This document shows positions 33,904 to 42,755 of a stretch of DNA of 64,000 nucleotides, one piece after another. The position numbers and the translations under genes were made by a program. Location of the stretch: assembly GCA_015075515.1 (NCBI GenBank), contig JABTUE010000003.1, forward strand, positions 186,001 through 250,000. The letters are read 5' to 3'. The notes beneath the pieces are model-generated. The model saw only the letters and a program-made list of their open reading frames with translations. It did no database searches and was not told where the DNA came from. The DNA is from Planctomycetota bacterium (GTDB taxonomy: Bacteria; Planctomycetota; UBA8742; UBA2392). Each line of letters opens with the position of its first letter. Position 1 is the stretch's first letter.

Positions 33904-35211
33904 ATGAAACTTTCCGTGATTGGATCGGGGCACGTCGGCCTGGTTACCGGCGTGTGCTTTGCCGAAAAGGGCCACGAGATGCTGTGCGTGGACCACGACA
34001 CCGAAAAGCTGGCGCGCCTGAAGAAGGGCGAGTCGCCGTTTTATGAACCCGGCATGAACGAGTTGCTGCAAAAGCACCTGGCGACGGGCCGCCTGAAGTT
34101 CTCCGGCCGCACCGAAGACGCCGTCGAGTTCGGCCAGGCCATCTTCATCTGCGTGGGCACGCCCAGCACCCCGCGCGGCAAGGCCGACATGACCTATATT
34201 GAAAAGGCCGCCCAGACGATCGCCGAAAACCTGAAGGAATACCGGCTGGTAATCGAAAAAAGCACCGTGCCGATCCAGACCGGCGAGCGGCTCAAGCGCA
34301 CAATCGCGCGCTACGTCAAGGGCGACGCGCAGTTCGACGTGGCCAGCAACCCCGAATTTCTGCGCGAAGGCACGGCGATTGAAGACACGCTCAAGCCCGA
34401 CCGCGTCGTGATCGGCGTGGACAGCGCCAAGGCTGAAGCCCTGCTGCGCGAGATTTACGCCGGGTTCAACTGCCCGATCGTCGTCACCAGCGTGGGCAGC
34501 GCCGAACTGATCAAGCACGCCAGCAACAGTTTTCTGGCCCTCAAGATCACCTTTGCCAACTGGCTGGCCCGGCTGTGCGAGGCCAGCGGCGCCGATGTCG
34601 AACAGGTCGTGCACGGCATGGGTCTGGACCACCGCATCGGGCGGCACTTTCTGAACGCCGGCATCGGTTACGGCGGAAGCTGCTTTCCCAAAGACGTGGA
34701 CGCGCTGGCGCACATTGCCGAAGAGCTGCGCGTGGACGCATCGCTGATCCGGCTGATCAGCGACACCAACAAGAGCCAGTTGCAGCGCTTCTATGAAAAG
34801 ATGGAAAGCGAGCTGTGGGTGCTGAACGACAAGACGATCGCGATCTGGGGTCTGGCGTTCAAACCCAACACCGACGACCTGCGCGAGGCGCCGGCGCTGC
34901 GGCTGATTGATATGCTGAAAAAAGCCGGCGCGAAACTGCGCGTGCATGACCCCGTGGCCATGCCCAACACGCGCAAGGTTCACCCCGACCTGTACTACGC
35001 CCGCGACGCCATTGACGCCTGTGCGGGCGCCGACGCCCTGGCCGTGTGCACCGAATGGCCGCAGTACCGCGAACTGGACCTGGCCAAGGTCAAGGCCTCG
35101 CTGCGCGTGCCGATCGTGTTTGACGGCCGCAACTGTCTGGACCGCAAACGCGCGGCCGAACTCAACATCCGGCTGCTGGGCATCGGCAAGGGACCGATCG
35201 GGGCGCAATAG
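33904..35211 (+). CDS. ugd: UDP-glucose 6-dehydrogenase
   Basis: Oxidises UDP-glucose (or a related UDP-hexose) twice to the uronate with NAD+, supplying precursors for envelope polysaccharides. 435 residues. NAD-binding GSGHVGLVTG at 7-16, FICVGTPSTPRGKADMTYIE, NPEFLREGTAI for substrate binding and the catalytic C260 in GYGGSCFPKD, followed by GLAFKPNTDDLREAP. A related UDP-ManNAc dehydrogenase is less likely given the YEPG and CFPKD context. It has its own promoter; tsaD follows after 48 bases with a separate promoter. Confidence 0.95.
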   Translation: MKLSVIGSGHVGLVTGVCFAEKGHEMLCVDHDTEKLARLKKGESPFYEPGMNELLQKHLATGRLKFSGRTEDAVEFGQAIFICVGTPSTPRGKADMTYIEKAAQTIAENLKEYRLVIEKSTVPIQTGERLKRTIARYVKGDAQFDVASNPEFLREGTAIEDTLKPDRVVIGVDSAKAEALLREIYAGFNCPIVVTSVGSAELIKHASNSFLALKITFANWLARLCEASGADVEQVVHGMGLDHRIGRHFLNAGIGYGGSCFPKDVDALAHIAEELRVDASLIRLISDTNKSQLQRFYEKMESELWVLNDKTIAIWGLAFKPNTDDLREAPALRLIDMLKKAGAKLRVHDPVAMPNTRKVHPDLYYARDAIDACAGADALAVCTEWPQYRELDLAKVKASLRVPIVFDGRNCLDRKRAAELNIRLLGIGKGPIGAQ

Positions 35212-35224
35212 TCGCGCCGGGCAC

Positions 35225-35253
35225 TGGTCAAGCCCGCGCCGCGGGCGCACAAT
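35225..35253 (+). promoter_or_regulatory. tsaD promoter, leaderless spacing
   Basis: TGGTCA (35225-35230), 17-base spacer, CACAAT (35248-35253), six bases, then the ATG at 35260. No Shine-Dalgarno. Confidence 0.45.
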
Positions 35254-35259
35254 CACGCC

Positions 35260-36372
35260 ATGCTGATTCTGGGTATTGAATCCTCGTGCGATGACACCGG
35301 CGTGGCGCTGGTCGAAGACGGCCAGCGCATCCGCGCCGCCGCGCGCTCCAGCCAGGAAAAGCTGCACGCCAAGTACGGCGGCATCGTGCCTGAAGTGGCC
35401 TGTCGCGTGCACTACGAAACGCTGCTGCCACTGATCGAACACGCCTGCAAGGAGGCCGGCTGCGCCCTGCGCGACGTGGACGCGATTGCCGTGACCAACC
35501 AGCCCGGCCTGGTCGGCAGCCTGTACATCGGGCTCAGCACCGCCAAGGGTCTGGCCTGGGCACTGTCCAAGCCGCTGGTCACCGTGGATCACATCGAGGC
35601 GCACATTTACGCCGCGCACATGGCCGACCCCGAGCTTGACTACCCGCATGTTTCGGTAGTCGTCAGCGGCGGGCACACCGACATCTTTTACACCGAAGGC
35701 CCGCTGGAACACTCGCTGATCACGCGCACGCTGGATGACGCGGCCGGCGAATGTTTCGACAAGGTCGCGGCGCTGCTGGGGCTTGGCTTTCCCGGCGGGC
35801 CGGCGATCCAGATGACCAGCCTGGGCGGCAACCCCGACGCCGTGGCTTATCCGCGCGGCGACGCCGGGCCCGACGGGCTGCAACTCAGCTTTTCAGGGCT
35901 CAAGACCGCGGTGCTGAACGATCTGCGCAAGCGCGGCTTCATCGTCGAGGCCCAGCGCAACAGCGGCCGCGCCCTGGCCACGCCGGAAACGCCGATCCCG
36001 CGCAGCGAAACCCGCACCCTGGGCGTGCGGCTGCCGCTGGCCGACATTGCCGCCAGCTTTCAGGAGGCGGCAGTGGACATTCTGGTGCGCGCCACGTTGT
36101 CCAGCACACGACGGGCACGCTGCAAATCCGTGGCCCTGGCCGGCGGCGTGGCAGCCAACAAACGCCTGCGTGAAAAGATGGCCGCCGCCTGCAAGGCCCA
36201 GAAAAACACCCGCTTTACTGCCGCGCCGATCCAGTTGTGCACCGACAATGCCGAAATGGTGGCGGGTCTGGGGTTTCACAAGGTCGTGACCAGCCAGTAC
36301 GCGGCGCTGGACGCCGACGTGTTGCCGAACAAGGAAGAAAAGCGGCTGCGCGCCGAGGTCGCGGAAGCCTAG
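35260..36372 (+). CDS. tsaD: tRNA N6-adenosine threonylcarbamoyltransferase TsaD
   Basis: Transfers threonylcarbamoyl to A37 of ANN-decoding tRNAs together with TsaB/TsaE. 370 residues, slightly longer than the ~340 of most orthologues. N-terminal ILGIESSCDDT, the metal-binding H111/H115 in DHIEAHIYAAH, VSGGHTDIFY, FDKVAALLGLGFPGGP and GGVAANKRLR are all present. An insertion of ~25 residues (SGRALATPETPIPRSETR) near 235-255 explains the extra length. The rhomboid gene starts one base after the stop (TAG C GTG), so they are co-transcribed. Confidence 0.97.
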   Translation: MLILGIESSCDDTGVALVEDGQRIRAAARSSQEKLHAKYGGIVPEVACRVHYETLLPLIEHACKEAGCALRDVDAIAVTNQPGLVGSLYIGLSTAKGLAWALSKPLVTVDHIEAHIYAAHMADPELDYPHVSVVVSGGHTDIFYTEGPLEHSLITRTLDDAAGECFDKVAALLGLGFPGGPAIQMTSLGGNPDAVAYPRGDAGPDGLQLSFSGLKTAVLNDLRKRGFIVEAQRNSGRALATPETPIPRSETRTLGVRLPLADIAASFQEAAVDILVRATLSSTRRARCKSVALAGGVAANKRLREKMAAACKAQKNTRFTAAPIQLCTDNAEMVAGLGFHKVVTSQYAALDADVLPNKEEKRLRAEVAEA

Positions 36373-36373
36373 C

Positions 36374-37360
36374 GTGGCGGTGCTGCGCTATAACACCCAG
36401 TACACGCCGCCGGCCACGCTGGTCGCCATCGGGCTGAACATCGCCGTGGCGGCGGGCGACATTGCCACCGGCGGGCTGTACGAGCGCCTGCTGTGGGCGC
36501 GCGCCATTGATGTCAGCTATGGCCAGCCCTGGCGCGTGGCAGGCGCCGGGTTTGCCCACGCTGACCTTCTGCACCTGGGCATGAACTGTTACGGCATCTG
36601 GGTGCTGGGCGTGATTCTGGAACGCCGGCTGGGCTGGCGCGTATTCTGCGCGGTCTATGTGGCCGCCCTGCTGGCCGGCAACACGCTTGGCCTGGTGTTC
36701 TATGACCCGGCCACGCCGATGCTGGGCGCTTCGGGCGCGGCCTACGGCCTGTTCGGCGCGGTGCTGGGTTTCTTTCTGGCCAAGGCCGGCAGTCTGCGCG
36801 GGCTGGCCGAAATTCCTATGGCACGGCACCTGTTGATCTGGCTGCTGTTCGGTGTGTGGATCAGCCTGCGGCCGGGCATCAGCCTGCTGGGCCACGTGGG
36901 CGGCTTTGTGCCGGGGGCGCTGCTGGGTCTGTACTTTGAACTGCGTTACGCCCGCCGCACTGACCTGTACCACCACCTTGCGGCGGCGGTGCTGGGCCTG
37001 GCGGTGCTTGCCGGCGCGGCCTGGGCGGCCTGGCCGTGGCCCCGGGGTCACCATCTGGCGGCGCGGGCTCTGGCGGCCTATGAAAACGGCGACCTGGCCC
37101 GGGGCGACGAACTGCTGGCCCGCGCCAGGTCACGCGGGCTTGACGGCGGCGGGGCGAAACTGGCGCGGCATCTGGAACTGTGGCGCCAAGGCAACCAGGC
37201 CAACCCGCGGGTCTTTGACCTGAATGTCCTGCGCCGGCCACTGACTCACCCGCAGGGCGACGAAACCCTGCGCCACAGGTACTGGGACTTTCTGGACGAC
37301 GAATCGTTTGCGCCAGTCGCCGGACCGGGGCCTGTTGCCAGCCCCGCCCCGGCACACTAG
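36374..37360 (+). CDS. Rhomboid-family intramembrane serine protease
   Basis: 328 residues. The rhomboid domain covers ~residues 10-225 with H67-x3-N71 (HLGMN), the nucleophile S120 in GASGAAYG and catalytic H174 in LLGHVGGFVPG; six or seven helices. A soluble C-terminal tail of ~100 residues (LAARALAAYENGDLARGDEL) looks like one TPR-like hairpin. Rhomboids cleave membrane-anchored substrates inside the bilayer; some mature C-terminally sorted proteins, and one such candidate (47470-48198) is in this window. GTG start, coupled to tsaD. Confidence 0.88.
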   Translation: MAVLRYNTQYTPPATLVAIGLNIAVAAGDIATGGLYERLLWARAIDVSYGQPWRVAGAGFAHADLLHLGMNCYGIWVLGVILERRLGWRVFCAVYVAALLAGNTLGLVFYDPATPMLGASGAAYGLFGAVLGFFLAKAGSLRGLAEIPMARHLLIWLLFGVWISLRPGISLLGHVGGFVPGALLGLYFELRYARRTDLYHHLAAAVLGLAVLAGAAWAAWPWPRGHHLAARALAAYENGDLARGDELLARARSRGLDGGGAKLARHLELWRQGNQANPRVFDLNVLRRPLTHPQGDETLRHRYWDFLDDESFAPVAGPGPVASPAPAH

Positions 37361-37363
37361 ATT
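37335..37363 (+). promoter_or_regulatory. hemL promoter, leaderless
   Basis: TTGCCA (37335-37340), exactly 17 bases, TAGATT (37358-37363), then six bases and the ATG at 37370. This is the best full -35/-10 match among the leaderless set. It lies inside the 3' end of the rhomboid gene. Confidence 0.6.
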
Positions 37364-37369
37364 CCCGCC

Positions 37370-38659
37370 ATGGCCACCAACAAAGAGGCCTTTGACGAGG
37401 CCCGGCAGTACATCGCCGGGGGCGTAAACAGCCCGGTGCGCGCGTTTCGCGCCGTGGGCGAAACGCCGCTGTTCTTTGCCGCGGGCTATGGCTCGCGCGT
37501 GACGGACATTGAGGGCCTGGAATACATTGACTATGTGGGCAGTTGGGGGCCGCACATTCTGGGCCACGCCGCCGAACCCGTGCTGGCGGCAATTTCACGG
37601 GCCGCGCGCGCCAGCACCAGCTTCGGCGCCCCGACGGTAAGCGAAACCACACTGGCCAGGCTGCTGTGTGAGTCACTCAACGGCTGCGAGCGCGTGCGCC
37701 TGACCAGCAGCGGCACCGAGGCCGTGATGAGCGCGCTGCGCGTGGCGCGCGGCTTTACCGGCCGCGACCTGGTGGTCAAATTCGCCGGCTGCTACCACGG
37801 GCACGTGGACAGCCTGCTGGTCAGCGCGGGCAGCGGCGCCCTGACACTGGGCCGGCCCGACAGCGCCGGCGTCAGCGCCGCCGTCGCCGCGGAGACCATC
37901 GTTCTGCCCTACAACGATGTTGCCGCCGTCGAGCGCGCGTTCAGCCAGCACGGCAGCCGCATTGCCTGCACGATCATCGAGCCCGTGGCCGGCAACATGG
38001 GCGTGGTTCTGCCCACGCGCGGCTACATGGAATCGCTGGCTGCCATCACGCGCGAGGCCGGCGCGCTGCTGATTCTGGACGAAGTGATGACCGGGTTCCG
38101 CGTCGCCTGGGGCGGCGCGCAACGCCTGTTTGACATTCACCCCGACATGACGGTGCTGGGCAAGGTGATCGGCGGCGGCATGCCGCTGGCGGCCTTTGGC
38201 GGCCGGGCCGACATCATGGCCACGGTCGCGCCGGACGGCCCGGTGTACCAGGCCGGCACGCTGTCGGGCAACCCGGTGGCGGTCAGCGCCGGCATCGCCG
38301 TGCTGACGCAGTTGAAGAACACGCCCGCCATCTATCGCCGGCTGGAAGTGCTTTCGGCGCGGCTGGCCGCGGGGCTGCAGGAGTGCGCCGAGAAACACAA
38401 GATTCCGCTGTATATCGCGCGCTGCGGGTCCATGCTCACGCCGTTCTTCCAGCAGGGGCCGGTGCGCGATCTGGAAGGCGCCAGACGCAGCGACACCGCG
38501 CGCTTTGCGCGCTTTCACACCCTGATGCGCGGACTGGGCGTGTACCTGCCGCCCAGCCAGTTCGAGGCCTGGTTCATCAGCAACGCCCACACCTTCAAGG
38601 ACATTGACGCGACGCTGGCGGCCGCCGACGCGGCCTTTGCGCAACTGGCCAAAGGGTAG
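37370..38659 (+). CDS. hemL: Glutamate-1-semialdehyde 2,1-aminomutase
   Basis: Makes 5-aminolevulinate from glutamate-1-semialdehyde, so the organism uses the C5 pathway. 429 residues, typical. GGVNSPVRAF at the start, SSGTEAVMSALRVARG, FAGCYHGHVDSLL, EPVAGNMG, LDEVMTGFR and PLP lysine K265 in LGKVIGGGMPLAAFGG. The gene begins nine bases after the rhomboid stop but has its own leaderless-type promoter. hemC at 5.2 kb acts two steps later. Confidence 0.98.
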   Translation: MATNKEAFDEARQYIAGGVNSPVRAFRAVGETPLFFAAGYGSRVTDIEGLEYIDYVGSWGPHILGHAAEPVLAAISRAARASTSFGAPTVSETTLARLLCESLNGCERVRLTSSGTEAVMSALRVARGFTGRDLVVKFAGCYHGHVDSLLVSAGSGALTLGRPDSAGVSAAVAAETIVLPYNDVAAVERAFSQHGSRIACTIIEPVAGNMGVVLPTRGYMESLAAITREAGALLILDEVMTGFRVAWGGAQRLFDIHPDMTVLGKVIGGGMPLAAFGGRADIMATVAPDGPVYQAGTLSGNPVAVSAGIAVLTQLKNTPAIYRRLEVLSARLAAGLQECAEKHKIPLYIARCGSMLTPFFQQGPVRDLEGARRSDTARFARFHTLMRGLGVYLPPSQFEAWFISNAHTFKDIDATLAAADAAFAQLAKG

Positions 38660-38684
38660 CGGTGAATCCCCGCCCGCGCGGCGT

Positions 38685-38690
38685 TACAAT
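38685..38690 (+). promoter_or_regulatory. -10 element of TPR gene, leaderless spacing
   Basis: TACAAT followed by exactly six bases and the ATG at 38697. The -35 is weak. Confidence 0.5.
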
Positions 38691-38696
38691 GCGCCC

Positions 38697-40658
38697 ATGG
38701 CCCGCAACCCGGCGATCGTTCCCTTTGCCAGCCGCAGCGACGATGACCGCAGCGCGCGCATCGCCCAGGGCCTGTCGCTGGAACTGGCCGAATGGCTGCG
38801 TGCCGGCGATTCCGAAGTACCGCTGTTGACCAGCGCCCAGACCGAAGAAGACGGCGCCTGGCGCAGGCTGGTGAACTACCAGACCGAACTGACGCCCGCC
38901 AACGTGGCCGAACTGGTCGAACTGATGCGCGGGGCCGACGCGGGCGACGACGAAACCGAAATCGAGCCGATCGGACTGGTCGCCAGCGGCTCGATCCGCG
39001 TGAACCTTGAGGGCGACACCGCCCGCGCGCTGGAGGGCAGCTTTCTGGTCACCGACGTGCCCGGCGCCTTTGCCGCGGCCAGCCTGGAGCGCGAACTGAA
39101 CGCCGGCAACTTTGCCGCCGAGGCCCCGCGCCTGTTTGGAGAACTGGCCGCGGCCCTGGGTCTTGCACCGCGCGAGCCCTACCAGACGCGCACCGGAAAC
39201 TTTCAGGCCTGGCTGAACCTGCTGATCACCCGCGCGCTCAAGCTGGCGGCCGAACTGGGCGCACTGGACCGCGACGAACAGGATATCTACGCCCCGGCAC
39301 TGGAGGCCGCGCGGCTGGACCCGGCCTTTGCCAGCGCGCGCGACCGCCTGGGCGAACTGGCGACCGTGGCGGTGCTCGAGCGCGGCTTTCAGCCGGGCCC
39401 GGCCGCCGAAGCAATCGAGGCCGTGGTCAAATACACCGGCCGCGACTGGAAATCCGAACGCGTGCGCGGCCAGTTGCTGCTGCTGGCCGACAAGCCCGAT
39501 CTGGCGGCGCGGTCATTCTGTCTGCTGATCAAGGGCAAGCTTGAGGCCCCCACCGCCCAGGACCGCATGCACGCCGCGCTTCTGGCCGGCAAGGCCTTCA
39601 ACCAGGCCAGCCGCCACGCCGAGGCCCAGCGCGTGCTGAGCCTGGCCATGCAGGCCGAACACCTGAAGGTGGACGCAATCGTCGAGGCCGGCAGTTCCAG
39701 CGCCGCGCTGGGCGAATCGCGCGTGGCCGAAAGACTGTGGCAGCAGGCAATCAAGCTTGACGCGCATTCGGTGCCGGCGCGGCTGCATCTGGCGCATCTG
39801 TACCGGCGCGAAAACAACGTGCAGGGCGCGGCCGCCCAGTACGAGGCGCTGCTGGGCGCGCCCAGCCTGCCGCGCGAGGTGTTTGCCGACGCCGCCGAGT
39901 TCTTTGTGGTCAACCGCATGCACGAAACCGCCTGCGCCACGGCCGAACGCTACGCGGCTGAATACCCCGGCGACGCGATCGCGCATGTGCTGCTGGCCAG
40001 TTCGCTCAACCAGCTTGGCCGCCACAAGCGCGCGCTGAAGGCGCTGGAACAGGCCGAACTGTGCGCCGGTGTTTCGCAGATCGAGGCGCTGGTGGCGCGC
40101 CAGCGGCGCTATGCCATGCACCCCCAGGCCGAAGCCGAGTTCCGCCGCCTGGCCGACGTGGCGCTCAGCGGCGACGCCGCCGAGGCCGAACGCGGGCTGG
40201 CGGCGCTGACGGCTTCGTTTCCGGATTTCTGGGAGGCGCACTACTTTCTGGGCGTCAGCCTGCGGCGCCAGCAGAAGTTCGAACAGGCACTGACCACATT
40301 CGAATCACTGGACCGCGATCACGAACTGCCCGGCCTGCACAAGGAACTGACGCTGGTGAACTCGGCTTTGGGACGCCCGGACCGCGCGCTGGAACACGCC
40401 CAGCGCGCCATTGACACCGCGCCGGACGACCCCACCGCCATGACCAACTACGCCGCCGCGCTGATGGAAAACAACCGGCTGGACGAAGCCCTCAAGTACG
40501 CCCAGCGCGCCAGCGCGATCATGCCCGACGACCCCGTGACGCGCAAACTGCTGGATCTGCTTGAGGCACGGTTCAAAAAGCGCGGGCTGATGGCAAATTT
40601 CAAAAGCGTCTGGCGCGAGACCGCAAGCTGGTTCCGCCTGCTGCGCCGCAAAAAGTAG
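38697..40658 (+). CDS. Large TPR-repeat protein
   Basis: 653 residues. No signal peptide or membrane helix is seen. From ~residue 200 the protein consists of helix pairs typical of TPRs, such as AFNQASRHAEAQRVLSLAMQ, VPARLHLAHLYRRENNVQGA and YAAALMENNRLDEALKYAQR; at least eight units are recognisable. The N-terminal ~190 residues are acidic and not recognised. The ATG at 38697 is preferred to the longer frame because the -10 lies six bases upstream and the extension overlaps hemL. Probably a cytoplasmic scaffold. Confidence 0.82.
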   Translation: MARNPAIVPFASRSDDDRSARIAQGLSLELAEWLRAGDSEVPLLTSAQTEEDGAWRRLVNYQTELTPANVAELVELMRGADAGDDETEIEPIGLVASGSIRVNLEGDTARALEGSFLVTDVPGAFAAASLERELNAGNFAAEAPRLFGELAAALGLAPREPYQTRTGNFQAWLNLLITRALKLAAELGALDRDEQDIYAPALEAARLDPAFASARDRLGELATVAVLERGFQPGPAAEAIEAVVKYTGRDWKSERVRGQLLLLADKPDLAARSFCLLIKGKLEAPTAQDRMHAALLAGKAFNQASRHAEAQRVLSLAMQAEHLKVDAIVEAGSSSAALGESRVAERLWQQAIKLDAHSVPARLHLAHLYRRENNVQGAAAQYEALLGAPSLPREVFADAAEFFVVNRMHETACATAERYAAEYPGDAIAHVLLASSLNQLGRHKRALKALEQAELCAGVSQIEALVARQRRYAMHPQAEAEFRRLADVALSGDAAEAERGLAALTASFPDFWEAHYFLGVSLRRQQKFEQALTTFESLDRDHELPGLHKELTLVNSALGRPDRALEHAQRAIDTAPDDPTAMTNYAAALMENNRLDEALKYAQRASAIMPDDPVTRKLLDLLEARFKKRGLMANFKSVWRETASWFRLLRRKK

Positions 40659-40705
40659 CCCGGCTTTCCCGAAACGCCCCACAGGCCCCGGACTGTCGCG
40701 CGGCC

Positions 40706-40714
40706 TGTTACACT
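40706..40714 (+). promoter_or_regulatory. Extended -10 of dinG, leaderless spacing
   Basis: TGT-TACACT (hexamer 40709-40714), six bases, ATG at 40721. No Shine-Dalgarno. Confidence 0.5.
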
Positions 40715-40720
40715 CGCGGC

Positions 40721-42748
40721 ATGAGTTTTGTGGACACCATCCTTGGCCCCGGCGGCGCCGTGGCCCAACGCCTGGGCGGTTACGAAGACCGGCCCCAGCA
40801 ACTGGCCATGGCCCGCGCCGTCGAAACCGCCTTTGCCGGCGACCGGCACCTGGTGGTCGAGGCCGGCACCGGCGTGGGCAAATCCTTTGCCTATCTGGTG
40901 CCCGCGATCCAGCGCGCCGTCAGCGGCAAGCCCGACGAACGCCCGGTGGTGATCAGCACCGGCACGATCGCGCTGCAGGAACAGTTGTTCGGCAAGGACA
41001 TTCCGTTTCTGCGCGGCGTGCTTGAACAGGAGTTCACGGCGGTGCTGGCCAAAGGCCGCGGCAACTACGTCAGCCTGCGGCGGCTGGATCTGGCCCTGCG
41101 CACCGAGGGCGAACTGGTGGCCGCGGGCGACGAACGGCGCGAACTGCTGCGGCTGCGCCAGTGGGCCGAAGAAACCGACGACGGGTCGCTGGCCGGCATG
41201 GGCTTTGAGCCCTCGCACGAAGTCTGGTCCATGGTGCAGAGCGACCGCAACAACTGCATGGGCCGCCAGTGCCCCAACTATGAGAAGAAGTGCTTCTACC
41301 AGCGCGCCAAACGGCGCATCTACAACAGCCACATCCTGGTGGTGAACCACGCCCTGCTGTGCGCCGATCTGGCGCTCAAGGCCGCGGGCGTCCATTACCT
41401 GCCCGACTACCGGTACCTGATTGTGGACGAGGCCCACGACCTGGAACGCTACGCCAGCGAACACCTGGGCCTGCGGGTGACCAAGCTGGGGTTCCACTTC
41501 GCGCTGGGCCAGGTTTACAACGCGCGGCGCAACAAGGGGCTGCTGGTGCGCTTTGACTGGCTGCGCGGCGCCTTTGAGGCACTGCGCGCGGCCAAAGACG
41601 CCGGCGAGCGTTACTTTCTTGAGGTCGAAAAATGGGCCGCGGCCCAGCGCGAAATGCCCGCGCGCGTGCGCGAACCCGGGCTGTTTCCCAAAGAGGCCGG
41701 CCAGGCCCTGCGTGCCCTGGTGCTTGCGCTCAGGGAAGGCGCGCTGGGCGCGCGCAGTGAAGAAGACAAACTTGAAATTGAAGCCGGCATGAACCGCGTG
41801 CTGGAGTACGCGCTGGCCCTGGACTCGTTCAACGCCCAGGACCGTGAAGGCCAGGTCTACTGGGTGGAAACCAACACCGGCGCGCGCGAACAGAACATCG
41901 AACTGCGCGCCGCCCCGGTGCACGTGGGCGCGACACTGCAACAGTTGCTGTTCGACCGCTGCCGCAGCGTGGTGCTGACCAGCGCCACGCTGGCCACCGG
42001 GCCGGGCAACTTCGACTACATCACGGGCCGGCTGGGCGTGCCGACAGACCGCGCCGAACAGGTGCAGCTTGGCAGTCCGTTCAACTTTCGCGAACACGCC
42101 CAGATCGTGGTGCCTGACCTGCCCGAGCCGCCGGCCAAAGGCGGCAACAACCCCGACTACGACCGGCGCGTCAACGAAGAAGTGATCGCCGCCGTGAAAC
42201 GTTCGCGCGGCGGCGTGTTTGTGCTGTTCACCAGCCTGCAACAGATGCGCAAGGTCTACGACGCCACGCACGCGCAGCTTTCGTTCGGCGGCTTCACGCC
42301 GCTGCGCCAGGGCGACGGCATGTCGCGCGTGAAGATGCTGGAACGCTTCCGGCAGGGCACGAAAATGGTGCTGTTCGGCGTGGAAACTTTCTGGCAGGGC
42401 GTGGACGTGCCCGGCGAGGCCCTGACCACCGTGATTCTGGTGCGTCTGCCGTTTCCGGTGCCTTCCGACCCGCTGGTCGCGGCGCGCATGGAAGAAGTGG
42501 CCCGCGCCGGCGGCAGCGACTTCAACGATTACATGGTGCCCGAGGCCACAATCAAGCTGCGCCAGGGTTTCGGGCGGCTGATCCGGCGCAAGGACGACTT
42601 CGGCACGGTGGTGATTCTGGACTCGCGCGTGGTACGCAAGGGCTACGGTAAACGCATGCTGCGGGCCCTGCCCGAATGCCCCGTCAGTGACGGCCAGGGC
42701 CGCAACCCGCTGGAAAAACCGAAGGACGCCCCGGCGCGCGGGCGTTGA
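40721..42748 (+). CDS. dinG: DinG/XPD-family superfamily 2 helicase
   Basis: 675 residues. Walker A GTGVGKS (49-55), motif Ia STGTIALQEQL, DEAH box (VDEAHD, 235-240), and the C-terminal motifs FVLFTSLQQMRK, WQGVDVPGEAL and QGFGRLIRR. The Fe-S insertion shows C179, C184 and C191, but the first cluster position (GRGNYxC in relatives) is S118, so the [4Fe-4S] ligand set is incomplete or uses another residue. The family unwinds 5'-3' DNA with R-loops or forks. No DnaQ-like exonuclease domain is present. Convergent with rpoN seven bases away. Confidence 0.92.
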   Translation: MSFVDTILGPGGAVAQRLGGYEDRPQQLAMARAVETAFAGDRHLVVEAGTGVGKSFAYLVPAIQRAVSGKPDERPVVISTGTIALQEQLFGKDIPFLRGVLEQEFTAVLAKGRGNYVSLRRLDLALRTEGELVAAGDERRELLRLRQWAEETDDGSLAGMGFEPSHEVWSMVQSDRNNCMGRQCPNYEKKCFYQRAKRRIYNSHILVVNHALLCADLALKAAGVHYLPDYRYLIVDEAHDLERYASEHLGLRVTKLGFHFALGQVYNARRNKGLLVRFDWLRGAFEALRAAKDAGERYFLEVEKWAAAQREMPARVREPGLFPKEAGQALRALVLALREGALGARSEEDKLEIEAGMNRVLEYALALDSFNAQDREGQVYWVETNTGAREQNIELRAAPVHVGATLQQLLFDRCRSVVLTSATLATGPGNFDYITGRLGVPTDRAEQVQLGSPFNFREHAQIVVPDLPEPPAKGGNNPDYDRRVNEEVIAAVKRSRGGVFVLFTSLQQMRKVYDATHAQLSFGGFTPLRQGDGMSRVKMLERFRQGTKMVLFGVETFWQGVDVPGEALTTVILVRLPFPVPSDPLVAARMEEVARAGGSDFNDYMVPEATIKLRQGFGRLIRRKDDFGTVVILDSRVVRKGYGKRMLRALPECPVSDGQGRNPLEKPKDAPARGR

Positions 42749-42755
42749 GCCCGCG

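Noticed and set aside
33832..35883. 683-codon minus-strand frame
   Set aside because: Antisense to ugd and tsaD; shadow composition.
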